Below, piece after piece: positions 23,348-34,864 of a stretch of 64,000 nt of DNA. A model generated the notes under the pieces. It had not been told where the DNA came from and ran no database searches. It worked only from the letters and a program-made list of their open reading frames with translations. The stretch's first letter is position 1; every line of letters starts with the position of its first letter. The translations under genes and the position numbers were made by a program. The stretch lies in assembly GCF_000203795.2 (NCBI RefSeq), contig NW_006281107.1:506965-570964 (forward strand), in the 5' to 3' direction. The DNA is from Batrachochytrium dendrobatidis JAM81. Its lineage: Eukaryota > Chytridiomycota > Chytridiomycetes > Rhizophydiales.

Positions 23348-25950
23348 ATGGTAACCACTTTGTTAGAATCTCATTGCTAGTGTCTTGTTGGTTGCATTCT
23401 TTTTATTCAAGAATCTTAATCCTGCTTTGTGCTCTTGCATCAATCCTTGTCTTTGCTTCTAGTATTACTAATCTATGACTCGTTCTATCTAGGTTGTTCT
23501 GGCTGCTTCAATTTGTACAAAGGCTGGAAAAGGTTGTGTTTGTTATCCCTTGACTGCATAGTCCATGGTTGAACTTCAATACCCGGATTGCGTTGCATGT
23601 TCATCTTGCTCATCCTGAATGGCTTGGTGTCTGTCATGTCAAATTCAACTTGAATGCTCCTTCTACAGCAATTGCATACTTGACTCCATTGTAGATCTAC
23701 TTGCAAATATCAACCTTCATCTGCAATTCTAAATACTGACTTGAATACTATATTTTATTGATAAACTCCACAGCCGTCCTTTCACGGCAATTCGTGGAAA
23801 TGTCCCGTTCTCGCATTGAGGGGTTGATTGCATCGTTTCCAAAACTCATTGGTGTTAGCGACCAGCACACATACATTGAAACAGATGCTGTGCGTTACGT
23901 CTATCAGGTAAAAAGGTTGCATACATCATCCATCTCTACATTTAAAATCACTAATCTTGTCTATTCAATACCATTCTCATGGCTGTTTGGATCCAACTAT
24001 CAGCCTTTGGATAATCTTTTCATGGTTTTGGTTACAACAAAAAACTCTAATATTCTGCAAGACATTGATACGCTCCACTTGTTTGCTAGACTCGTATCTG
24101 AATACTGTCGATCCAATGACGAGCGTGAAATTGCCAAACATGCATTCGATTTGTTGCTGGTATTCGACGAAGTGATTTCACTTGGATACCGTGAAAATAT
24201 CAACTTGGGTCAAATCAGAACCATCTCTGCCATGGAAAGCCACGAAGAGCGTGTTCAAGCCGAGATCGAAAAAGTAAATACCTCAAACATTGCACTTTAT
24301 GGCTTTAGAATCAAGACAATCCATTCTTGTGCCAAACAAAGTCTAACCTTGTCAATGATACATAGAACAAGGAAAAGGAAGCTGCAGAAGAACTCAAGCG
24401 CAAGGCCAAGATGATGGATACTCAACGCAGAGATGCTGCCAAAAAGGGATATGGAGGCTCTTCTGGTGGATTTGGTGGATTTGGTAGTGGGAAACGAGGC
24501 TCTGGAATGGGCAGTGGTGGCTCAGGTAACATGACAGGGATTTCCTCTGGATTCTCAAACTCTTCCAACCAAGGTGGTTCCAATCAAGGTCCATCTAATA
24601 ACTACAGTCCCTCGTCGTCTTCTGCCAATAACTTTGGCCAGGGATCTGCTCAATCCATGCCTGCATCTGCTCCAGTGTACGATATATGTGTAGTCTATTG
24701 GATTTTGACATTACAACTCATTGGCAACTGAAATGTTATTAATCTTCATGCAATGTATCTGAATCATGTTAGTTCTGGACGCGGAATGCAGCTAGGAGGA
24801 AGTCAGCGCCAAAATTCGGTACTGGAAAGCATTACCGCTTACGAAGGAATTAAAACACCATCCAATTCTACTACAGCAACTGGTGGATCGACACAAGCTA
24901 CAGTACGACCTGCTGTTCACGAAGAAGGGTAAATGTTGTTTATATTGTAATGTGCATAATATACTGCATGGATATGTATCAAGTAGTCACTAACTGTATT
25001 GGTGGAATTGAAATTGTCAGCGTTCATGTTGTTGTTGAAGAAAAAGTATCTGTGGCTATTAGTCGGGATGGTGGTCTTCAATCATTTAAAGTAAACGGCA
25101 GCATGATGCTCAAGATTAACAGTCCATCGTCTGCCCGCGTAAAGTTGGAGATTGTTCACAATTCAGATCCCAACTTGCGTTTTACCGTACGTGTTTTTCA
25201 AACTAGTTGGATGTAACATCTGAGCTACATGCATTTAGATGACTAACTCGATTCCCTTTTTAGACGCATCCCAATGTGGACAAGGGTTTGTGGGCCTCTG
25301 ACTCTGTTATTGCTCTTCGTGACCCCTCTCGTCCCTTTCCTGTTGGTCAAGCACTTGGTATTTTAAGATGGAAAGTTTCTTCTCGCGATGAGACTCTTGC
25401 GCCGTTACTCAGTAAGTAGACTTTTCTTTTGCCGTGTATCCCATAAATCAGTATTGACTTTTTTACAAGTCAATTGCTGGCCTTCGCCTACTGGAAATGG
25501 TGCATGTGATGTCAACATTGAATATGAGCTGCAAAATCTCGGTCTTGAGCTTCATGATGTATTGATTTCTATCCCTTATCCGTAAGTATTTGTTTGTGGT
25601 GCTTGCTTTACTTTATACTTTAATTGTTTGACCGTTATCATACTCTCGCCTTTAATAGCGGCAGTAATGCTCCAACTATTGGTGACGTTGAAGGCCATTA
25701 CACTATCAATCGCCAAAATCGTGTCATTCAATGGTCACTGCCTTTAATTGATGCTTCCAATTCGTCTGGCGTACTTGAATTCAACGTTTCAAGCGAGGAC
25801 GTGAATGCATTTTATCCGATTGAAATTGTGTTTACATCTTTCAAACTTCTCAATCCCATTCATATCTCAAATGTCAATACTGTGGAAGGTGATGCAGCTA
25901 CTTTTTCGATCGAGAATCTACTTCGGTCAGACGTGTATCAGGTCGTGTAA
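23348..25950 (+). CDS. RET2: coatomer subunit delta (delta-COP)
   Basis: Delta subunit of the COPI coat for Golgi-to-ER retrograde vesicles. Exons 23348-23350, 23493-23532, 23774-23907, 24004-24273, 24366-24676, 24773-24928, 25021-25186, 25264-25411, 25470-25581 and 25659-25950 give 543 aa. The first exon appears to be the start codon alone, spliced onto VVLAASICTKAGK. The longin-like domain follows (LSRQFVEMSRSRIEGL, LVTTKNSNILQDI, LGYRENINLGQIRTI). A charged helix and a Gly/Ser/Asn-rich linker (coded by 24430-24670) come next, then a mu-homology domain from about residue 290 (GLWASDSVIALRDPSRPFPV, INCWPSPTGNGACDVNIEYE, GHYTINRQNRVIQWSLP). The acceptor of exon 5 could be 6 nt later. Confidence 0.95.
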
Positions 25951-26111
25951 GACAAAATCTAGTATTTGCAGAAATTATGTGGCTGCCATTAAAAATGCAA
26001 ATAAAGCTAGTTTGGTTTCTGACATGGTAACATGCTAATGCATACGTTTTATAAAGCTGTCAATTCAAACACCGGCAATATCACTGTTTTTATTTCAATC
26101 TCTACTATTTA

Positions 26112-26488
26112 CAGCCGTATTTACACAAAATGGACTGTTTGTATTCATCTTACAATCATGACTTTGAAATAGTCGATGGCTAAATGTGTAGTGTGCTTTT
26201 CTACTACAAATTAACATGGATTCCTATTTGGATTCCTGTTGGATTTGCATGTCAGACCAATCCATTTTCATTCTACTCAATTTTGAGCAAGATCCAACAA
26301 TGTACAATATGAAACTTTGTGTCTTGCAACATGACTGTGTTGATGGATAAATCATGTTTGGCGAATCTGTGATTTGTCAAAAAGTCTAGACAATATTGAC
26401 TAGTGAATTGAGTAATACCAATCATCAAGACTGTCTATTTATTATGTACTTTGACACCCTTGTTTAGTGTTGTATATGAATACGAGTG
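26112..26488 (-). mobile_element. 377-bp inverted-repeat element, copy A2
   Basis: Reverse-complement copy of 21826-22202, same length and nearly the same sequence. It starts after TA with CAGCCGTATTTACACAAAA and ends GTATATGAATACGAGTG before TA. It fills the gap between the RET2 stop and the stop of the 1694-aa gene. The pair A1/A2 brackets 3.9 kb holding BABAM1 and RET2. Confidence 0.9.
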
Positions 26489-26520
26489 TAACCACCTTGC
26501 TTCTTTCAAAAAGCTAGTAT

Positions 26521-29500
26521 TTAATCGGATGAAATGCGCGCAAGTGCTGATCCCAAATATGCACGTTCACCCAGCAGTGAGCTTGCACCTATCAAATTAG
26601 TAATCCCTTTTGCAACATTCATATCAAACATTTCTACTGTCAGATTCAGTCGTTGGTCCATCAAAGCAGTATCTTGTGCAGCTTTTGCCGTCCAGGAAAG
26701 TACAAAAGGAGACTTGCACTCTTTGCTATGCTCACCAATGTAAAATTTCCAATTGCGAAGTAATTTGAGAGCATCCACTGCACGCAGATACGTCTGATGG
26801 TGTCCACCTGCCAACGCATAGATGATATATTCGAGAGAGCACAGCATTTCTGCACGATTGACTCGCAACGCACAACATTGCTCAACAATATCTAGTGTCA
26901 TACTTTTGGCTGTTGAATCTGAACATGTGCTTAAAAACCGCATCACTCCAAAAATCACCACAGATTCCATATGAGTTTGTGTGGCCTGATACAGACCTGG
27001 AACTAAACTCGATACCATCAGCATGATAGAATTCGAAATTGTATTGACATTAAACACACAACACGTGCTGATAAGACTGTATACACTCTCACAAACACGC
27101 GTGCTTGCCCATTCATTGACCAAGTACCGAAGTAAACTCGCCGTATTATTAAGCAACACAACATTGTTGGTGTGGATCGCACCAACAAAAGTAGACGTCG
27201 TACATTCAGCTAGCACATCTGCAAATTCTGTTCGTTCAAATACCTTGAGAGACAACAACAGATCTTTTAACAGCGGATTTAAAAGTGCTACCATGGATTC
27301 ATCGGAAAATCGCCCAAGAATACGCATGATGTACAGTCGCCATGTAGATTCATGAACCAATACAAACTTTTTAAAAATTTGCAATTTTCCATTGGATGCA
27401 GTCGTACCAGTGGTTTGTAATAAAACCGCCTTGTAAGCCATTGAAAGTGTTGCAGTCATGACTTTAGCTTGAGAAGCATCAAAGATTAAGAGTGCGCCAA
27501 TAAAAAAATCTGCTACTGTCGGCGAGGAAAGACAATCTAGCGCTAACGATACGTCCCACTCTAGCAGATGATCCAACACCATGTTGGTTGTTTTTAATGC
27601 AGACTGCCATGTCAGCATCAAATTGCTGCCATTGGTGTAAACCATTTCCATGACAAGCATAAATTTTTGCTCCATAAATTTGCATATATCTATTCTGATT
27701 GATGAATTCAAAGAAATGCCCGACAGTGACTGTTTGGCCATGGCCAGCATTTTTTCTGGTTTCCGCGAAACAAGTATAGAATCCAAAAGTTCAAGGTTCA
27801 ATCTCTTTTTGGTTTTTAGCAACGCAAGAAGCTCTTTTGAAAAAAAGTCAACAAGTGGGTCGGCAGAACTAATACTGCATCTGCATAGGAACTGAAGTAG
27901 GTCACTGAGAGGCATATCACAAAAGCACTCTTTCCAAATACCAAGAACAACTGGTAAATTGGGATGGGAGTATGCATTCACTAAAAGTTGAAGCCAGCCG
28001 TCCAAAATATCCCCTCTTGGCTCAGACTCGTCTAGATTTGATGTAGTAGCGGTTTGAAAATAATGTGATTTTGGATTAAGAATGTGTCGAAGTAGATATG
28101 GAGCCATCATTAATGGCTGATCACCAAATTCCAGTACAATCTATCATCAATAAATGTCAGCTCAGCTATTGCAGAAAAATATCTACATCAGATCTAGTAT
28201 GCACGTAGAGTTATAAAAATAAAACACTTGCGTTAAATATTGAGGTGAGCCACGAGGAGATAAACTGCGTTTGTGAGCTCTCCATAAAAGAAGCTCGACA
28301 AATCTAAAATTCAAATGGTTGATCAAGTTAGACTAGTATAAAAATAAATGTTCATATATGGCAGTATAGATAAAGCAATGAAATGGTCTACACAATACTT
28401 TGGTAAAACGTTTTCCAACCACGGCAGCGGAATTTTGATCAACTCCAAGTGGTGCAATCAGTAAAGCTCTTATCAAATTTAAACTTCCGCTACGACGATC
28501 TCGGTCCTCCATTTGAGCCATAATTCTAAAGCTATAAAATAAACTTGTATGGTTTGCAGATCGACCCAAAACTCGATGTAGCAAAGCATAGGGTGCCTTG
28601 TCGTTCAATACATCCAAGCGTCCAAACATATATATAGAAGCAGCAATGCAACAAAGAGTTTGGTTTGAATCGCTGCCAATATTCAAAATTTGGGCCGCAA
28701 GAACAATAGGAAGTATGTGTTGCTTTTTTACCACAGATTTGCTGCTAGTAGGTCCAAGAGTCAGAGGCTCTGCCAACTCGAATATCTCGTAAAAAAAAAG
28801 AGCACTGACTAAACTGTGCGCAGAATCAAGTATATCAGAGATAAGCTTGACCGCGGCATTGGATTTTTCAAAAATAGAAAGTTCAACATTTGGTTTGTGA
28901 GAATCTGATAGTAGGCGAGATCTGAGTCCTCTCAACAGTTGCATTACTGGTATATTGTTTACAGGACGTGTCATGTCTACAATAGTGTTTTTGACAGCTG
29001 TAGACACTGTATCAATGGGACCTATCAAAGGCAGAGTGGATTGATCACAAAAAACACCAAGAAGTGCATAGTAGGGTGCCTGGCGACGATGATATTGGGG
29101 AATTTTGGTACCAACAGATGGTGAGCTGCCATGGTAGAACTGTCCACTACCGTCTAGTTTCAACATAGTAACAGTATCAGAGATGATCCAGGAATGCATA
29201 AAAAGGAATTCAGCCAGTACGCGATCAAGCAATCTCATTGAATCAGAGGGGTAATAGTTTGTCAAAATGTCTTCAAGATCGTCGCGTAATGCTTTTGGTG
29301 GAAGAGTGCAGGCCAACGCATTCCAGCCGTCTAGATATTCAAGAAATTCTTGTGTGTTGACTGATTCATTTTTGACACAAGAGTCCAATATACCATCCAT
29401 GAGAAGCAAGTTGGGTCGAGAGCATTTTTTGGCACGCTTTGCAATTTCATCTTCATGGTAAAAAGACAATCTTTTTTGATGTGACAAACTAGCATAATCT

Positions 29501-31871
29501 TTATATAATGCGTTTAAAGTAGTCAGTTCGGAAACTTTGGCCCATGGAGTATCTGGCTCGTCTTCGCCAATCTCGCCCATTTCTTTAGAGGCTATAGTAT
29601 TGGCCGTGGCTGATGTCAATACGACAGGCTCAGTCAACAACGCTTTAAAAAGCTGGTAATTCACTTTTAATAATAGGCTGCGGTATTCAAAAACAAGCTC
29701 TGTCAATCGTAAGTAGGACAGCTGAAGATCATTTGATGTCATATCTTGAGTCGAGTCAATTGGCACAAATGCCATGCATGAAACATTGCCATCAACCAGG
29801 TTCAAACAGGCCATTTCAAATGATTTTTGAGCCCGTTCTTTTAAAACCTCAGATGATCCGCATAGATCCACTTCAATTCCCTCTAGCATGCACAACTGAG
29901 CAGCTTTGGATGCGTCCTTGTATTTTTTCTGCAAATGAACAAATGCGTGTACAAACACACCAGGAATATGCATTCTGATAAAAAAGGTGTACCAAGTGAG
30001 CCCAAACGGGAGCGATTGTGCACCCATCGCATTTTCAGCTGTAGTTTGGTTATATATATCTGGTAGCTGAGCAGGGTTTGTATCGCTTTCAGTCTTTACA
30101 GGCTCTAAAACCTCGATAGAGTTTGAGTTGGCAGTCAAAAAAGCGTCTATTCGAAGCATACATGAATACAGCGTGACCATGAAGGAGTCTCCAATCGTTG
30201 TTTCTGGTGGGTTTTCGTGACATAAAGCCAAATGTATCCAAAAGCTGCTTGGAAGGCATTGCATGGCTTTTAAAAGATCCTGCTCTGATTTAATGATTCG
30301 TGTCAGCCAATTGTTCAAACACAAACACAAATCCAAGGTTCGCTCAGCCTGTGCCTTGAAAATATAGCGCAGATCAAAAAACTCCTGAATGGTACTTGAT
30401 ATAGGAGATGGCATTAAACTAATAGGTGCATTGCCAGTGTGGTTTTTTCTGCGAAACACAAGAGTTTCAAGACGGTTTTCAGATTCCGTAGGCTGACAAA
30501 ATTTTAGCAAACTTTCTTGAAGGATGATTGCTCTGATCACCATAGATGTCAGAATCCACTGTGTATCTGGTTTGGATTGTAATATAAAACGATCTGCAAT
30601 CCCAAAAAAGTACTCATCGACAAATGCTGATGAATCAAGCGTGCGTTTTTTGATAAAAACCCAGTTTGGTTTTGTAATTTGTTTGCAAAGCAACTCAATT
30701 TGACATTGACTACCAAATATCAAATCCACCAGCATGATATCACGAAGAATGATGGGTACAGAGAACTTTTGAGTTTTGGACAAATCAGTAGCAAAGTCGT
30801 AGGTGAGCATATATTTACGCCAAGCGTGAACATGTGCCCAAGGTATAAAAGCATCTTCATCTGCTGCAGCACTATCTATATTGGTTTTGTTTACTCCAAA
30901 TATATTGGCAATATACTATCAAGCATGATTAGTATTTAAACTTGGCGATTCCAATGGCATTACAATATTATGGTGGTTGAATTTTTGTATTAAAAACGAC
31001 TTACGTCAAACGAAGCTTGAAACTGCATGTTCTGGGGTTCGGAAGGTGAAAATAGACGTTTTATATGGCTGCCAATGAAGGCGATAGGGAAAATGAGCAC
31101 TTTTCTTGACAAGGATCTATTGTGACATACTAACGAGACAATATCGCCCTCTATCTTTGTCAAGATCTTGACGCTATCTGCATTGTATGGCAGAAGCATG
31201 GTATAGCGCTGCATATAATTGAACATACAAAACACTGTAGCGAGCAGCCATGGATGAGGATGTTCTTGGAAAAAAGTAGCGATCGTATGATCTGTAGATT
31301 GAAAATACTCCATGCCAATATCTACATACTTGTCCATGATCCGATAAAGTGCCTGCAACCAGTTTCTGTATGGCAACAACCCACTCTCTGGTAACTGCGA
31401 TGGGTCCGAATCATCCTGTAGAAGAGTTTTCCTATCCAAATGATATTCTACAGACGGAAGCCGTTTAAATCCAGTACTGATCAACAAGGACAATGACTTG
31501 ATTAACATGATGGATTTTTTGCATTTGTCGACATACTGGTTAGGATCAGTTGACTGTAGATCTATATAAGCAGAAAGTGGTTGCAAACAGTAAATGGTGT
31601 AATCCATGAATGCAACTATATTACGCACTCCGACTCGTTGAATATCAGAAGAAGCTGATGATAGCAGTGGTTCAAACAAGTTGATGGCAGACATGACAGT
31701 AGCTTCCCAAGAGTATCTTGATGGAATACTAGGAGTGTGAAGCAATCGCAATGTGCTTGGTGAACATGCACTAAAAGCACTAATATCAGTGCGATTAGCT
31801 AATTCATTTGTAACCACAAGAATCAGTATGTCAATAAGAGCTGCTTCTGCAGAATGTGTCGCTGCATTCAT
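26521..31871 (-). CDS. large predicted helical protein, family not recognised
   Basis: Four exons (31005-31871, 28394-30915, 28228-28303, 26521-28140) join in phase to about 1694 aa. The small 76-nt exon 3 fits only with donor GTGTAG and yields VELLLWRAHKRSLSP leading into IVLEFGDQPLMM. The sequence is Leu/Ser/Ala-rich with no signal peptide, no clear membrane segment and no nucleotide-binding or catalytic motif that I can see; it reads like a HEAT-like or other alpha-solenoid scaffold. Large helical scaffolds of similar length include nucleoporins of the Nup188/192 type, Urb1 and THO or Mediator subunits, but I cannot match it to any. It is divergent from PRP31 with 86 bp between starts. Gene reality is secure because the frames are 289, 840 and 540 codons long. 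Confidence 0.85.
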
Positions 31872-31957
31872 TCTCTTCAAGTGATGTCAAGTTCAACTTG
31901 AACTCATTCTCGCTTGATAAAACCAGTCGCGACAATTGTTTTTTATCCAAAACCACA
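31872..31957. promoter_or_regulatory. shared promoter region between the 1694-aa gene and PRP31
   Basis: 86 bp between divergent start codons, the shortest such gap in the window. Transcripts of the two genes probably overlap or have minimal leaders. Confidence 0.45.
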
Positions 31958-34150
31958 ATGGACGACAACTTACTTGCTGATTTGGATGATCTTGGCGATG
32001 AAGAAGATCAAGACACTGAAGAGTACGTTCTTACAAATTCAAGCGTCTCTGGTGTCCGCAAACGAGATGTTGCGAGTGCTCGTATGGATGGCAGTGATTC
32101 AGATGTCGATGTGCAGGATATAGTTCAAGACGATGTTGAGCTAAAGCATGCAGCTCTGCTGGATTCACTTAAAGATACTGACAATGTTCGTCATGTTCTC
32201 AAGGTGTTTGGGTCAAAGCAATTACGAGATGTGTTGCAGGTAATCATCATTGGACTCCAATGTCAGTCGAATCACAACTCACTCTAATTGTCAGCCTTTT
32301 ATTCTATGCATTTATATTTCTATAGAAAATATCCTTGTTTTTGATGAAAGACCGACTTCCAGAACATAACACTGGTCCTGTTGAGGACGATCCAGAATAT
32401 ATGGTGTTGGTGCAATCCAACAACTTGACTGTAGATCTAGATAACGAAACACTTGTAGTTCATCGAGTGAGTATAGTACTCTTGCAACTTGATGTGTGCA
32501 CCATTTTCAATCTAACTTTATTGATTTCTTTAGTTTATTCGAGACCACTATGCTCCTAGATTTCCTGAACTAGAGTCTTTGGTACTCAACCCTGTCGAAT
32601 TTGCTCGTGCTGTCCAGATGATTGGCAATGAGGAGGTATTCTATTCAAATCGGATCCATGGATTTCATGTGCTACTGCTTGTTTCTATTGATTCTGCAAG
32701 TTATACCCATACCAAATCATTTTGAATTTAATAGGATCTGACTACTCTAGATTTTAAATCATTTTTACCTTCTGCAACCATCATGGTAATCACTGTCACT
32801 GCAACCACTACAAATGGAAGAAGTTTGACAAAGGAAGAACTGGCTCGTGTCATGTCAGCATGTGACGTAGCTCTTGAGTTGGATGCAGCAAAAAGAAGAG
32901 TAAGCTATTATTTCATTTATTGGTTTAGAATGACATTTTGAAATCAGTCCTTTTCTTTTTATTCTTTGATATGTTTGCTTATTTATCATGAATATAGATT
33001 CAGGAATATGTTGAATCGCGAATGTCGTTTATTGCCCCCAATCTAACTGCTATTTTAGGCAGTACAGTAGCTACAAAATTGATGGGTCATGCTGGAGGTC
33101 TTACAGCTCTAAGTAAAATTCCAGCATGCAATATTCTTGTTCTTGGTGCTCAGAAAAAAACAAACACTGGTCTTTCCCGCATTTCGATGGGACGTCATGC
33201 TGGCTTTGTATATCAATGTGATCTAGTTCAGCAATTGCCTGACGAACTTCGTCGCAAGGCAGCAAGATTGATGTCTGCCAAGTAAGCACAATTATGAGTA
33301 TTGAACATTGCTCCAAGACATGGTTTTGATATTGACTTTGTTGGCTATATATTGCTATACAGATGTGCGCTTGCAGCACGGATTGACTGTGTTCGTGAGT
33401 CAGTCGATGGTATGGCGGGTAAACTTTACCGTGAAGATATTGAAAAAAAGATTGCAGTGATGCTTCAGCCACCTCCTAGCCAAAAAACCAAAGCTCTTCC
33501 TATTCCAGACGAAGGTCCAAAAAAACGACGTGGTGGCAGACGGTGCGCTTATTTGAAAGCGGTTTTAAAACAATACATGATTTGGGCTGTATTTAAACTA
33601 CTTTATTTGCCAACTATTGCTCATGCCAATGCCATGATTATATATTTGATCAATCTAGTGTTCGAAAGGCTAAGGAACGAACCGCTCAAACTGATCTGAG
33701 AAAGGCACAAAACAGAATGGTATTTGGCGAGGCTGAGGAAGAGTATGGATTTGGTGATGAGACTGTTGGACTGGGTATGGTTGGCCGACAAACAGGAAAA
33801 ATCAGAGGAACGCAATTGGATACACGAGTCAAAGGTGAGTCCATGTTGGTCATAGAGATGACTGCGTCGGTGGATTTTACACTGTAGTTGCATTGTATAT
33901 ATTTGATTTATTGTTTAACCCGATGCTGACATGTGTGACGAATACACGTATCATTCTAGTTTCTGTGGCCAAAAAACATCGAGCATTTGCAAGTCATTCT
34001 GCTCATACCTCTGGATTATCCTCTTCAGTTGCATTCACGCCTGTTAAAGGAATTGAACTTGAAAATCCAGAGATTGCGTTGCAACGTGTAAAGGAGGCAA
34101 ACATCAAGTATTTTTCTGGAGGTCAGTTTAAGAAACCAGCAGCAAAATGA
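31958..34150 (+). CDS. PRP31: U4/U6 small nuclear ribonucleoprotein Prp31
   Basis: Binds the 15.5K protein on U4 snRNA and bridges U4/U6 to U5 in the tri-snRNP. Exons 31958-32239, 32326-32466, 32534-32635, 32735-32899, 32998-33281, 33363-33542, 33659-33834 and 33960-34150 give 506 aa, full length. Acidic N-terminus, then [20 protein letters not shown], the Nop domain ([53 protein letters not shown]) and the C-terminal Prp31 region with KKRRGGRR and [14 protein letters not shown]. The reading is unambiguous. Confidence 0.97.
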
Positions 34151-34206
34151 TTTCTTTTATTTCCATATATCGAATAAACTTTATATTGCCTTTGGGGTTG
34201 CTTTTA

Positions 34207-34687
34207 CCGTCATATTCACGCAAAATGGAACATCAAAATGCCAAACTATATAAAAACCCAATGTCATGAAATGATAATTTACTGGACAGCATTATTTGGC
34301 AAACTCTTTAGTTGACTGGTCTTTTGGTGATTAGTATAGAAACAACGGTTGCATTCATGAGACATGCGATCTTTGTTGGATGTAAACGTATCTGATATTT
34401 TAGAATACACGAGTTTGTACAGAGTTGTATTGAGAACAGTCGAATCTATCTGTATTGAAATGGATGAATCTGGGTTCAAATTTGGTGATTGTAATGTACG
34501 GTTATGCCAACAGTGGGGAAAAGAGTACTTTTAGCTCAAACTATAGTTTGATTTTGTATGAATATTGTGTTTTAAAGAGTCAAACTATCGATTCAACTCA
34601 ATCAAGAAAGCGCATCGAGTATTTAACCATCATTTACAACAAAATAGTTGGATTAATACAAATGTTCCGTTTTACGTGATACTGCTG
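34207..34687. mobile_element. ~480-bp inverted-repeat element (copy E)
   Basis: TA-flanked: the left end is CCGTCATATTCACGCAAAATGG and the right end TTCCGTTTTACGTGATACTGCTG before TA. Internal tracts (CATGAAATGAT, TTTACTGGACA, CATGCGATCTTTGT) recur in copy F at 42409-43010. The open frames inside are short and unlike any family. It lies about 180 bp upstream of the AP-1 mu start, so it may contribute promoter sequence. Confidence 0.75.
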
Positions 34688-34864
34688 TAAAATATATGTG
34701 GCGACTAGAATGTCACTAGCAGATACTGGACAGAGTCTCAAACTGCATTAAACACTTTTTACTATTTTAAAGAGAATCAAAAACAAGCTTACACATCAAT
34801 GATCTTTGCCTTGCAGTTCAGTCAACTTTCAACCTACCAAATCTTTGCTATTTTTCAGACATCA

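Noticed and set aside
23485..23706. 73-codon minus-strand frame
   Set aside because: It is antisense to RET2 exon 2 and intron 2 and has no recognisable feature.
33101..33472. 123-codon frame antisense to PRP31
   Set aside because: PRP31 is unmistakable on the other strand, and the antisense product has no domain.
34455..34679. 74-codon frame upstream of AP-1 mu with a motor-like GYANSGEKST string
   Set aside because: It resembles a kinesin P-loop (GYGQTGSGKT) only superficially, lies inside element copy E, and has no continuation on either side.
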